Counted from the first letter of the stretch, positions 17,233-26,675 are shown. The stretch: 64,000 bases of DNA from Bacillus sp. DTU_2020_1000418_1_SI_GHA_SEK_038 (GCF_032341175.1 NZ_CP135435.1:3968001-4032000), one strand, 5' to 3'. Notes: a model not told the origin generated them from the letters alone. Made by a program: numbers and translations.

Positions 17233-18546
17233 TTACAATTTAATATATTTATTCGGTTTTTCAATACCTTTTAATGCATTACGCGTATCAAAAATGACTT
17301 TGCTCTCTTGTGCAATCATGTTGTAATCGAAGTCTGTGTGATCGGTCGTTACTAATACGAGGTCTGCCTCGTTTAATAGCTCTTTTGACAGCTCAACTGT
17401 TTCAACTTGCTGATCACATGATCTGAATGATTTTACATATGGATCCACCACAGTATAATCAGCGCCGTGATGCTCTAAAAGCTCAACAATTTTAAGAACT
17501 GGCGATTCACGAACATCGTCAATGTCCTTTTTGTAAGCTACGCCAAGAACAGCGATTTTCGCGCCGCGAAGGGCTTTGCCGTCTTCATTTAGAACTTGCA
17601 TAGAACGTGTAATAACGTATTCTGGCATGCTGTTATTAATTTCGCCAGCAAGCTCAATTAATTTTGTATGGTAATTATATTCGCGCGCTTTCCATGTTAA
17701 ATAGAACGGGTCGATTGGGATACAGTGACCGCCTAAACCAGGACCTGGGTAGAATGCCATGAATCCGTAAGGCTTTGTTTTTGCTGCATCAATTACTTCC
17801 CATACATCGATACCCATTTTATCGCATAAAATTGCCATTTCATTTGCTAAGGCGATGTTAATGTGACGGAAAGTGTTTTCAAAGATTTTTTCCATTTCAG
17901 CAACAGCAGGAGAAGATACTTCGTGTACATCCCCTTCAAGCACATTACGGTAAAGGGCAGCTGCCACTTTCGTACAATTTTCGGTAATCCCGCCAACAAC
18001 CTTTGGTGTATTCTTTGTTTTAAATTGCTTGTTACCTGGGTCAACACGCTCTGGTGAATACGCAACAAACACGGTTTCTCCAACTTTAAAGCCTTTTTCT
18101 TCAAGGGCTGGCTTTACAATTTCCTCAGTTGTTCCTGGGTAAGTCGTGGACTCTAAGACAACAAGCATGCCTTCATGTGCATACTTCGCAATCTCTTTGG
18201 ACGAGCTTTTCACATAGGAAGTATCCGGCTGCTGATAAATATCAAGCGGTGTAGGCACGCAAATAGCTACAGCATCAACCTCTTGAATTCGAGCGTAGTC
18301 CGTAGTGGCTTCTAAGTGACCATTTTTGATCATATCTGCTAAGTCCTGATCAACAACGTCACCAATATAGTTAATTCCCAAATTTACTTGCTCAACACGT
18401 GCTGCCTGTACATCAAAGCCGATTACTTTATAGCCGGCTTTTGCTTTTTCAACTGCTAGTGGCAGACCAACATAACCTAGTCCGACTACCCCAATGACAG
18501 CATCTTTTTTTTCAATTTTATTTAATAATGATGAGTATACGTCCAT
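17233..18546 (-). CDS. UDP-GlcNAc 6-dehydrogenase (WbpA-like)
   Basis: Oxidises C6 of UDP-GlcNAc to UDP-GlcNAcA with two NAD. I chose ATG 18546 (MDVYSSLLNK), preceded by GGAG; an in-frame upstream extension to 18648 runs through a mobile element and is not coding. The Rossmann motif GVVGLGYVGLPLA is near residue 19. ESTTYPGTTEE, the active-site region YPGPGLGGHCIPIDPFY (catalytic Cys) and the C-terminal AYKKDIDDVRESP are all present. Length of 437 residues fits the WbpA/WecC group. The upstream oxidase gene was originally about 20 bp away; a 141-bp MITE now separates them. With WbpB, E, D and I-like genes it starts the diacetamido-uronic acid pathway. Confidence 0.9.
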   Translation of the reverse strand: MDVYSSLLNKIEKKDAVIGVVGLGYVGLPLAVEKAKAGYKVIGFDVQAARVEQVNLGINYIGDVVDQDLADMIKNGHLEATTDYARIQEVDAVAICVPTPLDIYQQPDTSYVKSSSKEIAKYAHEGMLVVLESTTYPGTTEEIVKPALEEKGFKVGETVFVAYSPERVDPGNKQFKTKNTPKVVGGITENCTKVAAALYRNVLEGDVHEVSSPAVAEMEKIFENTFRHINIALANEMAILCDKMGIDVWEVIDAAKTKPYGFMAFYPGPGLGGHCIPIDPFYLTWKAREYNYHTKLIELAGEINNSMPEYVITRSMQVLNEDGKALRGAKIAVLGVAYKKDIDDVRESPVLKIVELLEHHGADYTVVDPYVKSFRSCDQQVETVELSKELLNEADLVLVTTDHTDFDYNMIAQESKVIFDTRNALKGIEKPNKYIKL

Positions 18547-18569
18547 CTTTATTTTCTCCTTTTTTATAG

Positions 18570-18710
18570 GCTCTGTTAAAGTATGATGTTGATAATTGAT
18601 AAGGAGCGGGGCGATTTTACCTGGAGAAAACCTTTTTTGCGAAAGCAAAAACCGCTTTTCGGAAGGTAAATCGAACCCGCGGGTCTATTGACAATTCTGT
18701 TTAACAAAGC
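18570..18710. mobile_element. 141-bp MITE with 10-bp target duplication
   Basis: Ends are GCTCTGTTAAA and TTTAACAAAGC, an 11-bp inverted repeat with one mismatch. The element is flanked by identical 10-bp direct repeats TTTTTTATAG at 18560-18569 and 18711-18720. Partial inner symmetry (GATTTTACC near the left, GGTAAATC near the right) extends the repeats. It has no reading frame. The right duplication contains the stop codon of the oxidase gene and the left one abuts the ribosome site of the dehydrogenase gene. Target-site length would fit an IS4-type transposase, which is inference. Confidence 0.88.
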
Positions 18711-18714
18711 TTTT

Positions 18715-19725
18715 TTATAGAACGACTTTTTTCCCTGTTTCGGCTGATTCTAAAATGGCCAGTATTAATTTTACAGGAGCGAGACCGTCTTCGCCAGTTA
18801 CAATTGGATTACGGTTTTCTTGCACAGCCACCACCATATCTTCGATGATGCATTGATGCCCTGGCTTCCCAAATGGATCTGCTTTAATTTCATTTTTTAT
18901 TCTATCCGCTTCTTCTTCAGATACTCCCTCGATGTCCCATGTTTCAATGAAATTAGCATTTCGTCCGCTAATTTTCACAGATGCGGTTTCACCGAAAATC
19001 GCAATGGACTCTTCCAGGTTCTTCGGATAAATAGTCGTAGCGGCTTCAATGACACCTAATGCGCCATTTTTGAATTGGACGACAGCTGCGGCTACATCCT
19101 CTGTCTCAATTTTTCGCAGACGGGTTGCTGCCATAGCCTGAACAGATTCAACAGGGCCCATTAGCCAAAGCATTAAATCAAGATCATGAATAGCCTGATT
19201 CATTAGAACACCGCCATCAAACTCCTTCGTTCCTCTCCATTCAGCTTGATCATAATAAGCTTGATTGCGATTCCAGCGTACGGTTGCATTCGCATGGCTT
19301 AGTTTCCCGAAGGCACCTGCATCCATTTGCTCTCTTAATTTCTGAATCGCTGGTCTGAAACGGTTTGGATGAACGACAGCTAGCTTCACACCGTGGTCAT
19401 TCGCGTATTGAATCATATCTTCAGCATCCTGAAGCTTTAATGACATCGGCTTTTCTACAATAATATGTCTTCCGTTTTCTGCCACAATCTTCGTCAAACG
19501 GGCGTGCAAGCCGGAAGGGACACAAATATTGACTACATGGATTTCCGGATTTTCTTCCAGCATTTTTTGAAGATCGGTATACTTTTTCACATTTGGAAGG
19601 TCCATGTCCAAACGTGCTGGATTTGTATCACAAATGGCAAATAAATTTGCATTCTCCGCTTTTTCAATTGCCTCAATATGTTTGTTCGCTATATGCCCCA
19701 TTCCTACGATGGCAAAATTAATCAT
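18715..19725 (-). CDS. Gfo/Idh/MocA oxidoreductase, WbpB/WlbA-like
   Basis: 336 residues with an N-terminal Rossmann fold (AIVGMGHIANKHIEAIEKA, residues 4-22) and the EKPMSLKLQDAE segment containing the family lysine. WbpB/WlbA oxidises C3 of UDP-GlcNAcA to the 3-keto sugar, the second step towards UDP-diacetamido-uronic acids. VVHPNRFRPAIQKLR and GGVLMNQAIHDLDLMLWLMG are family blocks, the latter with the catalytic-type His. The start overlaps the end of the Wzz-like gene by 8 bases. The stop codon sits in the target duplication of the MITE. Confidence 0.87.
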   Translation of the reverse strand: MINFAIVGMGHIANKHIEAIEKAENANLFAICDTNPARLDMDLPNVKKYTDLQKMLEENPEIHVVNICVPSGLHARLTKIVAENGRHIIVEKPMSLKLQDAEDMIQYANDHGVKLAVVHPNRFRPAIQKLREQMDAGAFGKLSHANATVRWNRNQAYYDQAEWRGTKEFDGGVLMNQAIHDLDLMLWLMGPVESVQAMAATRLRKIETEDVAAAVVQFKNGALGVIEAATTIYPKNLEESIAIFGETASVKISGRNANFIETWDIEGVSEEEADRIKNEIKADPFGKPGHQCIIEDMVVAVQENRNPIVTGEDGLAPVKLILAILESAETGKKVVL

Positions 19726-20473
19726 GTTTGTAATACCTCCGGGCCTCGTTAATATAGTTCCAAAGCATAAGGATTAGAAAAGTTGCAAAAACTCCTAAAA
19801 TTAGACCTGCTAATGAAAACTCCAATTTATAGGTGTCCACTGTCTTCACGTCTTGACTAACAATGGAAGGCGGCTCGAAAAATTCTAAGTCAGCGGTCAT
19901 TTTTGCAATAGAAGCTGTAGTTGTAGCCATTTCAAATTCTGTGTATTCAAGTAAACTAGTAATATTTGATGTTTCGTCAATTGTCAGGTTATTGCTTTCT
20001 AATTTCGTACTGCTTGATTCTAATACACCTTCAAGTGCCTCATTCTTGTTGACATTAAGGGCTATAGCATCTTCTGTCGCTTTATATCTTCGGTCATAAT
20101 TATCTACTAGCGCCCTTTCAACACCTGACGTCATCTTTTGAAGATCCTGCTCCAGGCGTTCTTTATTATCATCGTAAATTTTAATTTTTATATAGCTTTC
20201 ACTGGATACATAAGAATCAAGGACACCATGCACATGCTCTCCAAATTCCTTATTAATATTGATTGGGTTCGTTAGCCCCTTTAATTTGATAGATCCAGTA
20301 AAAACCGTTGCACTCCCTACATATTTTCCCTCTTTAGGAACTAAATATGAACCTCCAAATCCTAATAGAGTAAAAATCAGCGGAATAATTAAGAAGAAAA
20401 CCTTCTTTTTCCAAAAGAATACGAGGTATTCATATAATACAAATCTTTTCTGTTCTGCCAACAGGACCACCAT
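19718..20473 (-). CDS. Wzz/YveK-type chain-length determinant protein
   Basis: 251 residues with one helix near the N-terminus (VFFLIIPLIFTLLGFGGSYLV) and one near the C-terminus (FSLAGLILGVFATFLILML), bracketing an extracytoplasmic helical domain, as in polysaccharide co-polymerases. These proteins set polymer length together with Wzy. No kinase domain is attached and no separate tyrosine kinase gene is seen. The start is uncertain: ATG 20473 lies directly against AAAGGA, and GTG 20470 or TTG 20461 are alternatives. It overlaps the oxidase gene by 8 bases. Confidence 0.75.
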   Translation of the reverse strand: MVVLLAEQKRFVLYEYLVFFWKKKVFFLIIPLIFTLLGFGGSYLVPKEGKYVGSATVFTGSIKLKGLTNPININKEFGEHVHGVLDSYVSSESYIKIKIYDDNKERLEQDLQKMTSGVERALVDNYDRRYKATEDAIALNVNKNEALEGVLESSSTKLESNNLTIDETSNITSLLEYTEFEMATTTASIAKMTADLEFFEPPSIVSQDVKTVDTYKLEFSLAGLILGVFATFLILMLWNYINEARRYYKHD

Positions 20474-20595
20474 TCCTTTTAAAATTTAATATACGTTTAT
20501 TGACTCCCGCTTTTTATGAAATTGCTTATGATATGGGAGGTCGAATTCTCACTTAATTTTTCAATACGTAATCCCTTACTTACAAGCAAGTAAAG

Positions 20596-20620
20596 AAACG
20601 CCCCCTTTTCGGCGACGTTT
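20596..20620 (-). terminator. Possible attenuating terminator inside the locus
   Basis: On the - strand AAACGTCGCC pairs imperfectly with GGGGGCGTTT and is followed by CTTT. It lies between the aminotransferase and Wzz-like genes in a 158-bp gap. The T tract is weak, so read-through is likely. Confidence 0.45.
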
Positions 20621-20631
20621 CATTCGGTTTT

Positions 20632-21744
20632 TTATTTGTTGTAAAACTCCTTGATTTTAGCTACAACATATTCCTGCTGCTCCTGTTTTAGTTCTGGGAA
20701 CATTGGAAGCGATAATGCTTCTTTTGCAGCCTTTTCAGATTCAGGAAGGTCCCCTTCTTTATAGCCTAAATCTTTAAATACAGGCTGAACATGAAGCGGA
20801 AGCGGGTAGTAAATCATCGTTTGTACGCCTTGTTCTTTTAAAAACGCTTGAAGCTCATCACGTTTTTCTACACGGATCGTATACTGATGGAAGACATGAT
20901 AATTTCCTTCTTTTACAATTGGAGTTTTAACTAGTTCACCTAATTGCTCATTAAGAAGCTGTGTATAGACAGCAGCTTTTTCCCTTCTAAGCTCACTCCA
21001 TTTATTTAAATGAGGGAATTTCACATTTAGGACAGCCGCTTGAAGCTCATCCAGACGGCTATTATAGCCTAATACATGATGGTAGTATTTTGGTTTACTT
21101 CCGTGTACACGGATCACACGGCAGTTCTCAGCTACTTGATCGTCATTAGTCACGATCATTCCAGCATCTCCGTAAGCACCAAGGTTTTTTGTCGGGAAGA
21201 AGCTGTATGTAGCAGCCGTTCCTAATTCACCGACCGTTTTTCCATTTTGTTTTGCGCCAATTGCTTGGGCCGCATCTTCGATAATGGCCAGATTATGCTT
21301 GTCCGCAATTTTGCGAAGTGCTTCCATATCTGCCATTTGTCCATATAAATGAACAGGAATAATCGCTTTTGTCTTTTCTGTAATGGCCTGCTCCACTTTG
21401 GCAGGATCGATATTAAAAGTAATCGGGTCAATATCTACGTATACAGGTGTCGCACCTGCACGAACAATAGAACCGCCAGTAGCAAAGAATGTGAATGGAG
21501 TGGTGATCACTTCATCCCCAGACTTAATGCCAGCTGCCTGAAGTGCAATATGTATTGCATCACTGCCATTTGCACAGCCAATGCCATGACTGACATTACT
21601 AAATTCAGCTACATCAGCCTCAAGTTTTTTAACATTATCACCCAAAATAAATCGGGAAGAACTCATAACCTGATCTAAAGCTGTTAACATTTCTTCTTTT
21701 AATTCTTGATATTGTTCACTTAAATCTAACATTGGAATGTTCAT
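20632..21744 (-). CDS. DegT/DnrJ/EryC1/StrS aminotransferase, WbpE-like
   Basis: PLP enzyme of 370 residues. WbpE/WlbC transfers an amino group from glutamate to the 3-keto-UDP-GlcNAcA made by the upstream oxidase. The PLP-binding lysine lies in SFFPTKNLGAYGDAG (about 180-194); EDAAQAIGA and CANGSDAIHIAL are other family blocks. I chose ATG 21744, with GGAGG 8 bases before it; ATG 21750 is too close to the site. Length matches the family. It precedes the Wzz-like gene and follows tagO, each separated by a hairpin. Confidence 0.88.
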   Translation of the reverse strand: MNIPMLDLSEQYQELKEEMLTALDQVMSSSRFILGDNVKKLEADVAEFSNVSHGIGCANGSDAIHIALQAAGIKSGDEVITTPFTFFATGGSIVRAGATPVYVDIDPITFNIDPAKVEQAITEKTKAIIPVHLYGQMADMEALRKIADKHNLAIIEDAAQAIGAKQNGKTVGELGTAATYSFFPTKNLGAYGDAGMIVTNDDQVAENCRVIRVHGSKPKYYHHVLGYNSRLDELQAAVLNVKFPHLNKWSELRREKAAVYTQLLNEQLGELVKTPIVKEGNYHVFHQYTIRVEKRDELQAFLKEQGVQTMIYYPLPLHVQPVFKDLGYKEGDLPESEKAAKEALSLPMFPELKQEQQEYVVAKIKEFYNK

Positions 21745-21855
21745 ACTCATTTCCTCCAGCTTTCTAGATGAAATACTAAATTATATTATCACATAATAGA
21801 CGACAAGCAGACAAATTTCGTTACTTTTTTATGACATTTTTCGATATTTCCTTTC

Positions 21856-21888
21856 AAAAAAAGCCGTTTGCGGGCGTCCACAAACGGC
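21856..21888 (-). terminator. Terminator after tagO
   Basis: GCCGTTTG and CAAACGGC form a perfect 8-bp stem, followed on the - strand by seven T. It separates tagO from the rest of the polysaccharide locus. Confidence 0.85.
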
Positions 21889-21893
21889 CTATC

Positions 21894-22952
21894 CTATTGT
21901 CGTCCAGTAACCTTACGATACATTTTAATAACAGGCTTATACTTTTCATGGACTAATCCAATCGCTTCAGCCAGCAGTTCAAAAATTAGCAGCAGGCCGA
22001 AGATAAGAAAAATACTTACCCAAAGTGTTGCTGTTGAGAATAGTATGGCACTTACGCTAAAAACAATTCCAAATCCGTAAATACATAATACAGTTTTTCT
22101 ATGGGATAGCCCTAATGCAAGCAGACGATGGTGTAAATGAGATTTGTCTGGAGCCGAAATTGGCTTTTTATTTACAATCCTTCTAATGATTGCATAAGTT
22201 GTATCGAAAATAGGAACACCTAATATCATGATCGGAACAATAAAGCTAAACAACGTTACACTTTTGTATAGCCCCAGTAAAGAAAGAACGGAAATTGAAT
22301 AGCCCAAGAATAAGGCTCCTGTATCTCCCATGAAGATCTTTGCTGGATGAAAATTATGGAACAAAAAGCCTAGCGTACTGCCTAATAAGATAAGCGATAA
22401 CATTAAGATCATCGGTTTACCTGCAACTCCAGCCATAAAAGCAATCGTTCCAATAACAATGGCTGAAATTCCGGCAGAAAGACCGTCAAGCCCATCAATT
22501 AAATTGATCGCATTTGTGATGGCCACGATCCAAAAGACCGTAATTGGATAGGTCCACAGCCCAAGATCATACGTGCCGACAAACGGGATCGTTAAATGGT
22601 CAATATTTAACCCGCTTCCCACGACTGCACCGGCAGCAAGCAGCTGGCCAAGAAGTTTATACTTTGCTGATAATTCATATTTATCGTCAAGAATGCCGGT
22701 AATTACAATAATAATGGCACCAACTGTAATTCCGGTAATTTTTTCATTGTAAAGTCCACCGACAAAATAGCCTGCAACAACCCCGCCAAATATGGCCAAA
22801 CCGCCAAGTCTAGGCATGATTTTTGAATGCACTTTTCTTTTGTTCGGTTTGTCTATTGCGCCAATCTTAATGGCTAACTTTATGACAAGGGGTGTTATAA
22901 GTAAGGACGTAACTATAGCCGCTAGAAAGGCAGCGATAAATTTAATATCCAA
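21894..22952 (-). CDS. tagO: Undecaprenyl-phosphate GlcNAc-1-phosphate transferase
   Basis: Polytopic enzyme that starts teichoic-acid or secondary wall polymer synthesis by putting GlcNAc-1-P on undecaprenyl phosphate. Visible are PRLGGLAIFGG, the cytoplasmic DDKYELSAKYKLLGQ (Asp-Asp metal site), NAINLIDGLDGLSAG, FLFHNFHPAKIFMGDTGA and the HLHHRLL motif near the end. About 10-11 helices are predicted. I prefer TTG 22952, since AAGGTGAT sits 4 bases before it; GTG 22961 is the alternative. It has its own terminator and is divergent from secA2. TagO is the common entry point for the polymer of the downstream genes. Confidence 0.92.
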   Translation of the reverse strand: MDIKFIAAFLAAIVTSLLITPLVIKLAIKIGAIDKPNKRKVHSKIMPRLGGLAIFGGVVAGYFVGGLYNEKITGITVGAIIIVITGILDDKYELSAKYKLLGQLLAAGAVVGSGLNIDHLTIPFVGTYDLGLWTYPITVFWIVAITNAINLIDGLDGLSAGISAIVIGTIAFMAGVAGKPMILMLSLILLGSTLGFLFHNFHPAKIFMGDTGALFLGYSISVLSLLGLYKSVTLFSFIVPIMILGVPIFDTTYAIIRRIVNKKPISAPDKSHLHHRLLALGLSHRKTVLCIYGFGIVFSVSAILFSTATLWVSIFLIFGLLLIFELLAEAIGLVHEKYKPVIKMYRKVTGRQ

Positions 22953-23292
22953 TCGTATCACCTTGTATTCGTAGTAATCCTGCTAGGGGCAAGTATTATC
23001 CCTCGAAAAAGCAAGTTTTATTCTATACCAATCCAAATTAATCCTAACATATATACAAAAGAATTCAATTAATTTCACTTTTACAAATATTACAAATGAG
23101 CAACATTTGATATAACTTAGTTATAGTATCACCTCTATCATTAAAATGTCTTTATAATATTTCAACCTAAAATGGCAGTATCCTCTAAAATTGACGAATA
23201 TTCTCGAAAAAGGTTTCATTTAATAGAGATTAATAGAATCTGTAAAAAATTAACTGCCGTTTTCCAACCAAAATATATTATACTACATTATA

Positions 23293-23301
23293 TGTTATAA
23301 T
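23293..23301 (+). promoter_or_regulatory. Extended -10 promoter of secA2
   Basis: TGT followed by TATAAT lies about 34 bp before the secA2 start; there is no good -35 box 17 bp upstream. The remainder of the 382-bp divergent gap to tagO is AT-rich and shows no other clear structure. Confidence 0.5.
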
Positions 23302-23334
23302 TTAGCTAGAAAAAAAGTTTTAGGAGAGAACAAC

Positions 23335-25689
23335 ATGCTATCTTTAATGAAGCGAGTATTTAATGAAGATTCTGCCGAACTAAAACGTCTATATAAACAT
23401 GTTTCAAGCATTAATGAGTTAGAGGAAAAGGTCTCAAAACTTAGTGATGACGAACTTAAAGAGGCTACCCAATATTTTAAAGAGAAAGTCGCATCAGGCG
23501 TATCGATTTTTAATTTAAAGGAAGAAGCCTTTGCGATTGTCCGTGAAGCATCCAAACGCGTTCTCAACCTTCGTCATTATGATGTGCAATTACTCGGGGG
23601 ACTTGTCCTCTTAGATGGCGGCATTGCTCAAATGGCAACAGGTGAAGGTAAAACTCTTGTCGCCACACTTCCAAGCTACTTAAAAGCACTTGAAGGAAAA
23701 GGCGTTCATGTGATCACCGCCAATGAATACTTAGCAAATCGTGACTTTGAACAAATGGGAAAGGTTTTCAATTTTCTTGGACTGACAGTTGGGTTAAACA
23801 TTTCCCAAATATCTGAATCTGAGAAGAAAGATGCCTATAATGCAGATATTACATACGGAACAGGCACAGAGTTCGGATTTGACTATTTACGGGACAACAT
23901 GGTCACACGTCTTGAAGATCAGGTGCAGCGACCATTACATTATGCAATTGTCGATGAAATCGATAGTATTTTAATAGATGAGGCTAGAACGCCATTAATT
24001 ATTGCTAGTAAATCTGATGTTGCTACTGAACTCTTCCAAATTACATCTGAGATTGTCAGAGACTTTGAAGATAGCAATCACTATGAATTTTACCCGGAAA
24101 CGAAGCAAATCGTATTGGCTGATAATGGAGCGAATGTATTTGAAGAAGCTTTCGGAATAGAGAACCTATATGATGCTGAGCACCGTGAACTGCTCCATAA
24201 CATTATGCAGTCATTAAGAGCACATGTGGTCATGCGCAAAGACGTGGATTATATCGTTAAAAAAGATGAAGTCATGCTTGTCGATCAGTATACAGGCAGA
24301 ATTATGGAAGGCCGTACCTTCAGTGACGGACTTCATCAGGCAATTGAAGCTAAAGAAGGCGTAACAATTAAAGAGGAAAATCAAACACAAGCTTCGATTA
24401 CCGTTCAAAATTACTTCAGAATGTACACGACCCTCTCCGGCATGACAGGTAGTGCAATTCCTGCGAAGCAAGAGTTCTGGGAAACGTATAACTTAAGGGT
24501 TGTTGCAATTCCAACGAATAAACCAAATGCTCGCCAGGATGAAGAACCATTAGTCTATAATGATTACGAATCTAAAGTGAAGAAGATTGTTGAAGAGGTA
24601 AGCAAGCATAATAAATTAGGCAGACCAGTCTTAATTGGTACATCATCAATTGAACAATCTGAGCGTTTATCTTCTTATTTAAAGAAAGCAGACATTAAGC
24701 ATAAGATTTTGAATGCCAAAACCGAAGAAGATGAAGCCCTTATTATTTCTCAAGCTGGACAAAAGAATAAAGTGATGCTTTCCACCAATATGGCTGGACG
24801 CGGAACCGATATTCTTCTTGGCGAAGGTGTACGGGAGTTAGGCGGTCTTCAAATCATCGGAACGGAACTGCATGAAAGTGCTCGTATCGATATGCAGCTA
24901 AGAGGACGTGCAGGCCGACAAGGTGACCCCGGCTCCACTCAATTTATTATTTCAATAGAAGATGATATTTTCCATAGCTATGATAAAGAGGAAATGGATA
25001 GATGGAAGAAAAAAATGAAGTTCGATGAAAACGGATTAGTCCTGTCACCGAACCCTGTAAAATTCGTTAAGAAGGTGCAGGAAACGGTTGAAGGCGCCCA
25101 TTTCTCATCCAGAAACCATTTATTGAAGCTCGATGATATTGTTGACGAACAAAGAAAAATTATTTACAAGAAGCGTAATGACTTATTAACAATTTCTAAT
25201 TTCAATGACCTTTTAAAAGAATCGTTAAATAATCATTTACAGAAGCTCATTGAAAAATATTGTCCAGACCATATGTTAGAGGAAGACTGGCCAACTGAAA
25301 GTCTTTATGAAGAGCTAACACTCGTTTTCGGAACCCTTCCCTTCCCAGCTTCCGAATTAAAAGGAGCCGAAAAGCAAGTCATCCAAGGCAGAGTAGACGA
25401 GCTTTATAAAATTCAGCTAGAACTATTAGATAAACTAGAGGCAAACGAAGACTTCCAAGTTCAAATTAAGAATATGTACTTGCAGACTTTAGATCACTCT
25501 TGGATTGTCCATATGGAATTGCTGTTCCACATGAGAGAGGATATCGGCGTTCGCGGCTATGGACAGGAAGATCCTTACCGACTTTATGCTCGTGAGGCAT
25601 ACGAAGAATTCCTACACTTCATATCAGAATTGGATGCCCAAATTACTAAGCAGGCCAAATTGTATATTCAACATTTTTTAGCCCAGTAA
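23335..25689 (+). CDS. secA2: Accessory Sec translocase ATPase SecA2
   Basis: 784 residues, matching SecA2 of the B. anthracis type rather than housekeeping SecA (about 840). It drives export of a subset of proteins, notably S-layer proteins. Walker A ATGEGKT is at 101-107 and Walker B VDEID at 206-210, followed by DEARTPLII. The second motor domain has TNMAGRGTDILLG and the GRAGRQGDPG motif. The C-terminal zinc finger of SecA1 is missing; the protein ends after the helical scaffold at TKQAKLYIQHFL. AGGAG precedes the ATG. The slaP gene follows 118 bp later, the pairing known from B. anthracis. Confidence 0.95.
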   Translation: MLSLMKRVFNEDSAELKRLYKHVSSINELEEKVSKLSDDELKEATQYFKEKVASGVSIFNLKEEAFAIVREASKRVLNLRHYDVQLLGGLVLLDGGIAQMATGEGKTLVATLPSYLKALEGKGVHVITANEYLANRDFEQMGKVFNFLGLTVGLNISQISESEKKDAYNADITYGTGTEFGFDYLRDNMVTRLEDQVQRPLHYAIVDEIDSILIDEARTPLIIASKSDVATELFQITSEIVRDFEDSNHYEFYPETKQIVLADNGANVFEEAFGIENLYDAEHRELLHNIMQSLRAHVVMRKDVDYIVKKDEVMLVDQYTGRIMEGRTFSDGLHQAIEAKEGVTIKEENQTQASITVQNYFRMYTTLSGMTGSAIPAKQEFWETYNLRVVAIPTNKPNARQDEEPLVYNDYESKVKKIVEEVSKHNKLGRPVLIGTSSIEQSERLSSYLKKADIKHKILNAKTEEDEALIISQAGQKNKVMLSTNMAGRGTDILLGEGVRELGGLQIIGTELHESARIDMQLRGRAGRQGDPGSTQFIISIEDDIFHSYDKEEMDRWKKKMKFDENGLVLSPNPVKFVKKVQETVEGAHFSSRNHLLKLDDIVDEQRKIIYKKRNDLLTISNFNDLLKESLNNHLQKLIEKYCPDHMLEEDWPTESLYEELTLVFGTLPFPASELKGAEKQVIQGRVDELYKIQLELLDKLEANEDFQVQIKNMYLQTLDHSWIVHMELLFHMREDIGVRGYGQEDPYRLYAREAYEEFLHFISELDAQITKQAKLYIQHFLAQ

Positions 25690-25702
25690 ATACAGTATTC
25701 TA

Positions 25703-25728
25703 GCGGTGACCTCATTAGGGGCCACCGC
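25703..25728 (+). other. Hairpin between secA2 and slaP
   Basis: GCGGTGACC pairs with GGCCACCGC with one mismatch and no T run follows. It may attenuate or protect the secA2 message rather than end it. Confidence 0.45.
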
Positions 25729-25807
25729 GCAATTCATTTTATCGCAGATTAACAGGCTGTAAGACGTTTCACTTTACACAAAATACTATTTTAAAGGTGG
25801 CTTTTTA

Positions 25808-26650
25808 ATGGGAAAAGAAAATAAAACGGCAGAAGGTATTAAGACGAAGCTATCCTACCATCCTGATTGGGATTTAACTGTTCAAGAGAAATATGTATTT
25901 CAATATAATCATCAGAAGCTTCCAAGCCTTCAGCCGAACCAGCTATCGGTGAGCGGAATCAATCTCTATGAATATGATGATGGCTTTGTGGTGACAGCTT
26001 TCTTAAGCAGCTCACTGCCACAAGCAATTTCTTTTGAAGTCATTGACCTTGTGCTCGTCAATGAAAATAATGAACCACTAGCAAGAAAAGGCTTTGAAAT
26101 GGACCTATTTGGAGAACTCCCTCCCAATACTAGCAGACCATGGAGATTCCTATTCGAGAATGACAATAAATTAGTAGAAGAAATTCCGAAAAAAGGCTGG
26201 AGACTCGTTTTTGAATTAAAGAAAAAGCAAGTAAACGGGCTCACTCTTGATTTAGAGGATAGCTGGAAAGAAACATTAAGCGATGAGCAAAAATCAAAGC
26301 TTGAAGAGATTAACAAAAACCTTCCGCCGCTTCGGGATGGAGAAGTTAATTTCATGGGGCTAGAGGCTAATGTTGTTGAAGGAAAAGGCTTGGCCGTTAC
26401 ATTACTTATTCGCAATGCTAGCAACCGCAGTATTTTCATTGAAAATATCCCTCTAGCATTCGAAGACGCCTCTCAGGAAGTGGTAGCGCAAGCAGGCTTC
26501 CAGCTAGATAATTTAGAAGTTAAGAGTCAAACATGCAAGCCATGGACATTTGTTTTCCCAGAGTCCTCTATCACGAAGGAGAACTTGGATTTATCCAGAT
26601 GGAAAGCGTATGTACCACAATCAGCAAAAGTGGATGTTAAGCAATCATAG
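25808..26650 (+). CDS. slaP: Accessory Sec system S-layer assembly protein SlaP
   Basis: 280 residues without a signal peptide. SlaP works with SecA2 in the secretion of S-layer proteins in B. anthracis. Two internal copies of the SLAP-type duplicated domain are visible: about 38-125 (ending SRPWRFLFE) and about 170-258 (ending CKPWTFVFP), each with an N-terminal VTAFL / VTLLI strand. The family is defined by this duplication. The ATG follows AAAGGTGG. It shares a strand with secA2 and is followed by its own terminator. The exported client is not adjacent; the SbsC-like protein at 52787 is a candidate. Confidence 0.9.
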   Translation: MGKENKTAEGIKTKLSYHPDWDLTVQEKYVFQYNHQKLPSLQPNQLSVSGINLYEYDDGFVVTAFLSSSLPQAISFEVIDLVLVNENNEPLARKGFEMDLFGELPPNTSRPWRFLFENDNKLVEEIPKKGWRLVFELKKKQVNGLTLDLEDSWKETLSDEQKSKLEEINKNLPPLRDGEVNFMGLEANVVEGKGLAVTLLIRNASNRSIFIENIPLAFEDASQEVVAQAGFQLDNLEVKSQTCKPWTFVFPESSITKENLDLSRWKAYVPQSAKVDVKQS

Positions 26651-26675
26651 ATGGTGATTATACCCGCCTATTGTT

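Noticed and set aside
16908..17264. 118- and 74-residue frames on the - strand
   Set aside because: They are translations of the 20-bp repeat array, low complexity, without ribosome sites.
18549..18648. N-terminal extension of the UDP-GlcNAc dehydrogenase
   Set aside because: The extension is translated MITE sequence; the family N-terminus and the GGAG site point to ATG 18546.
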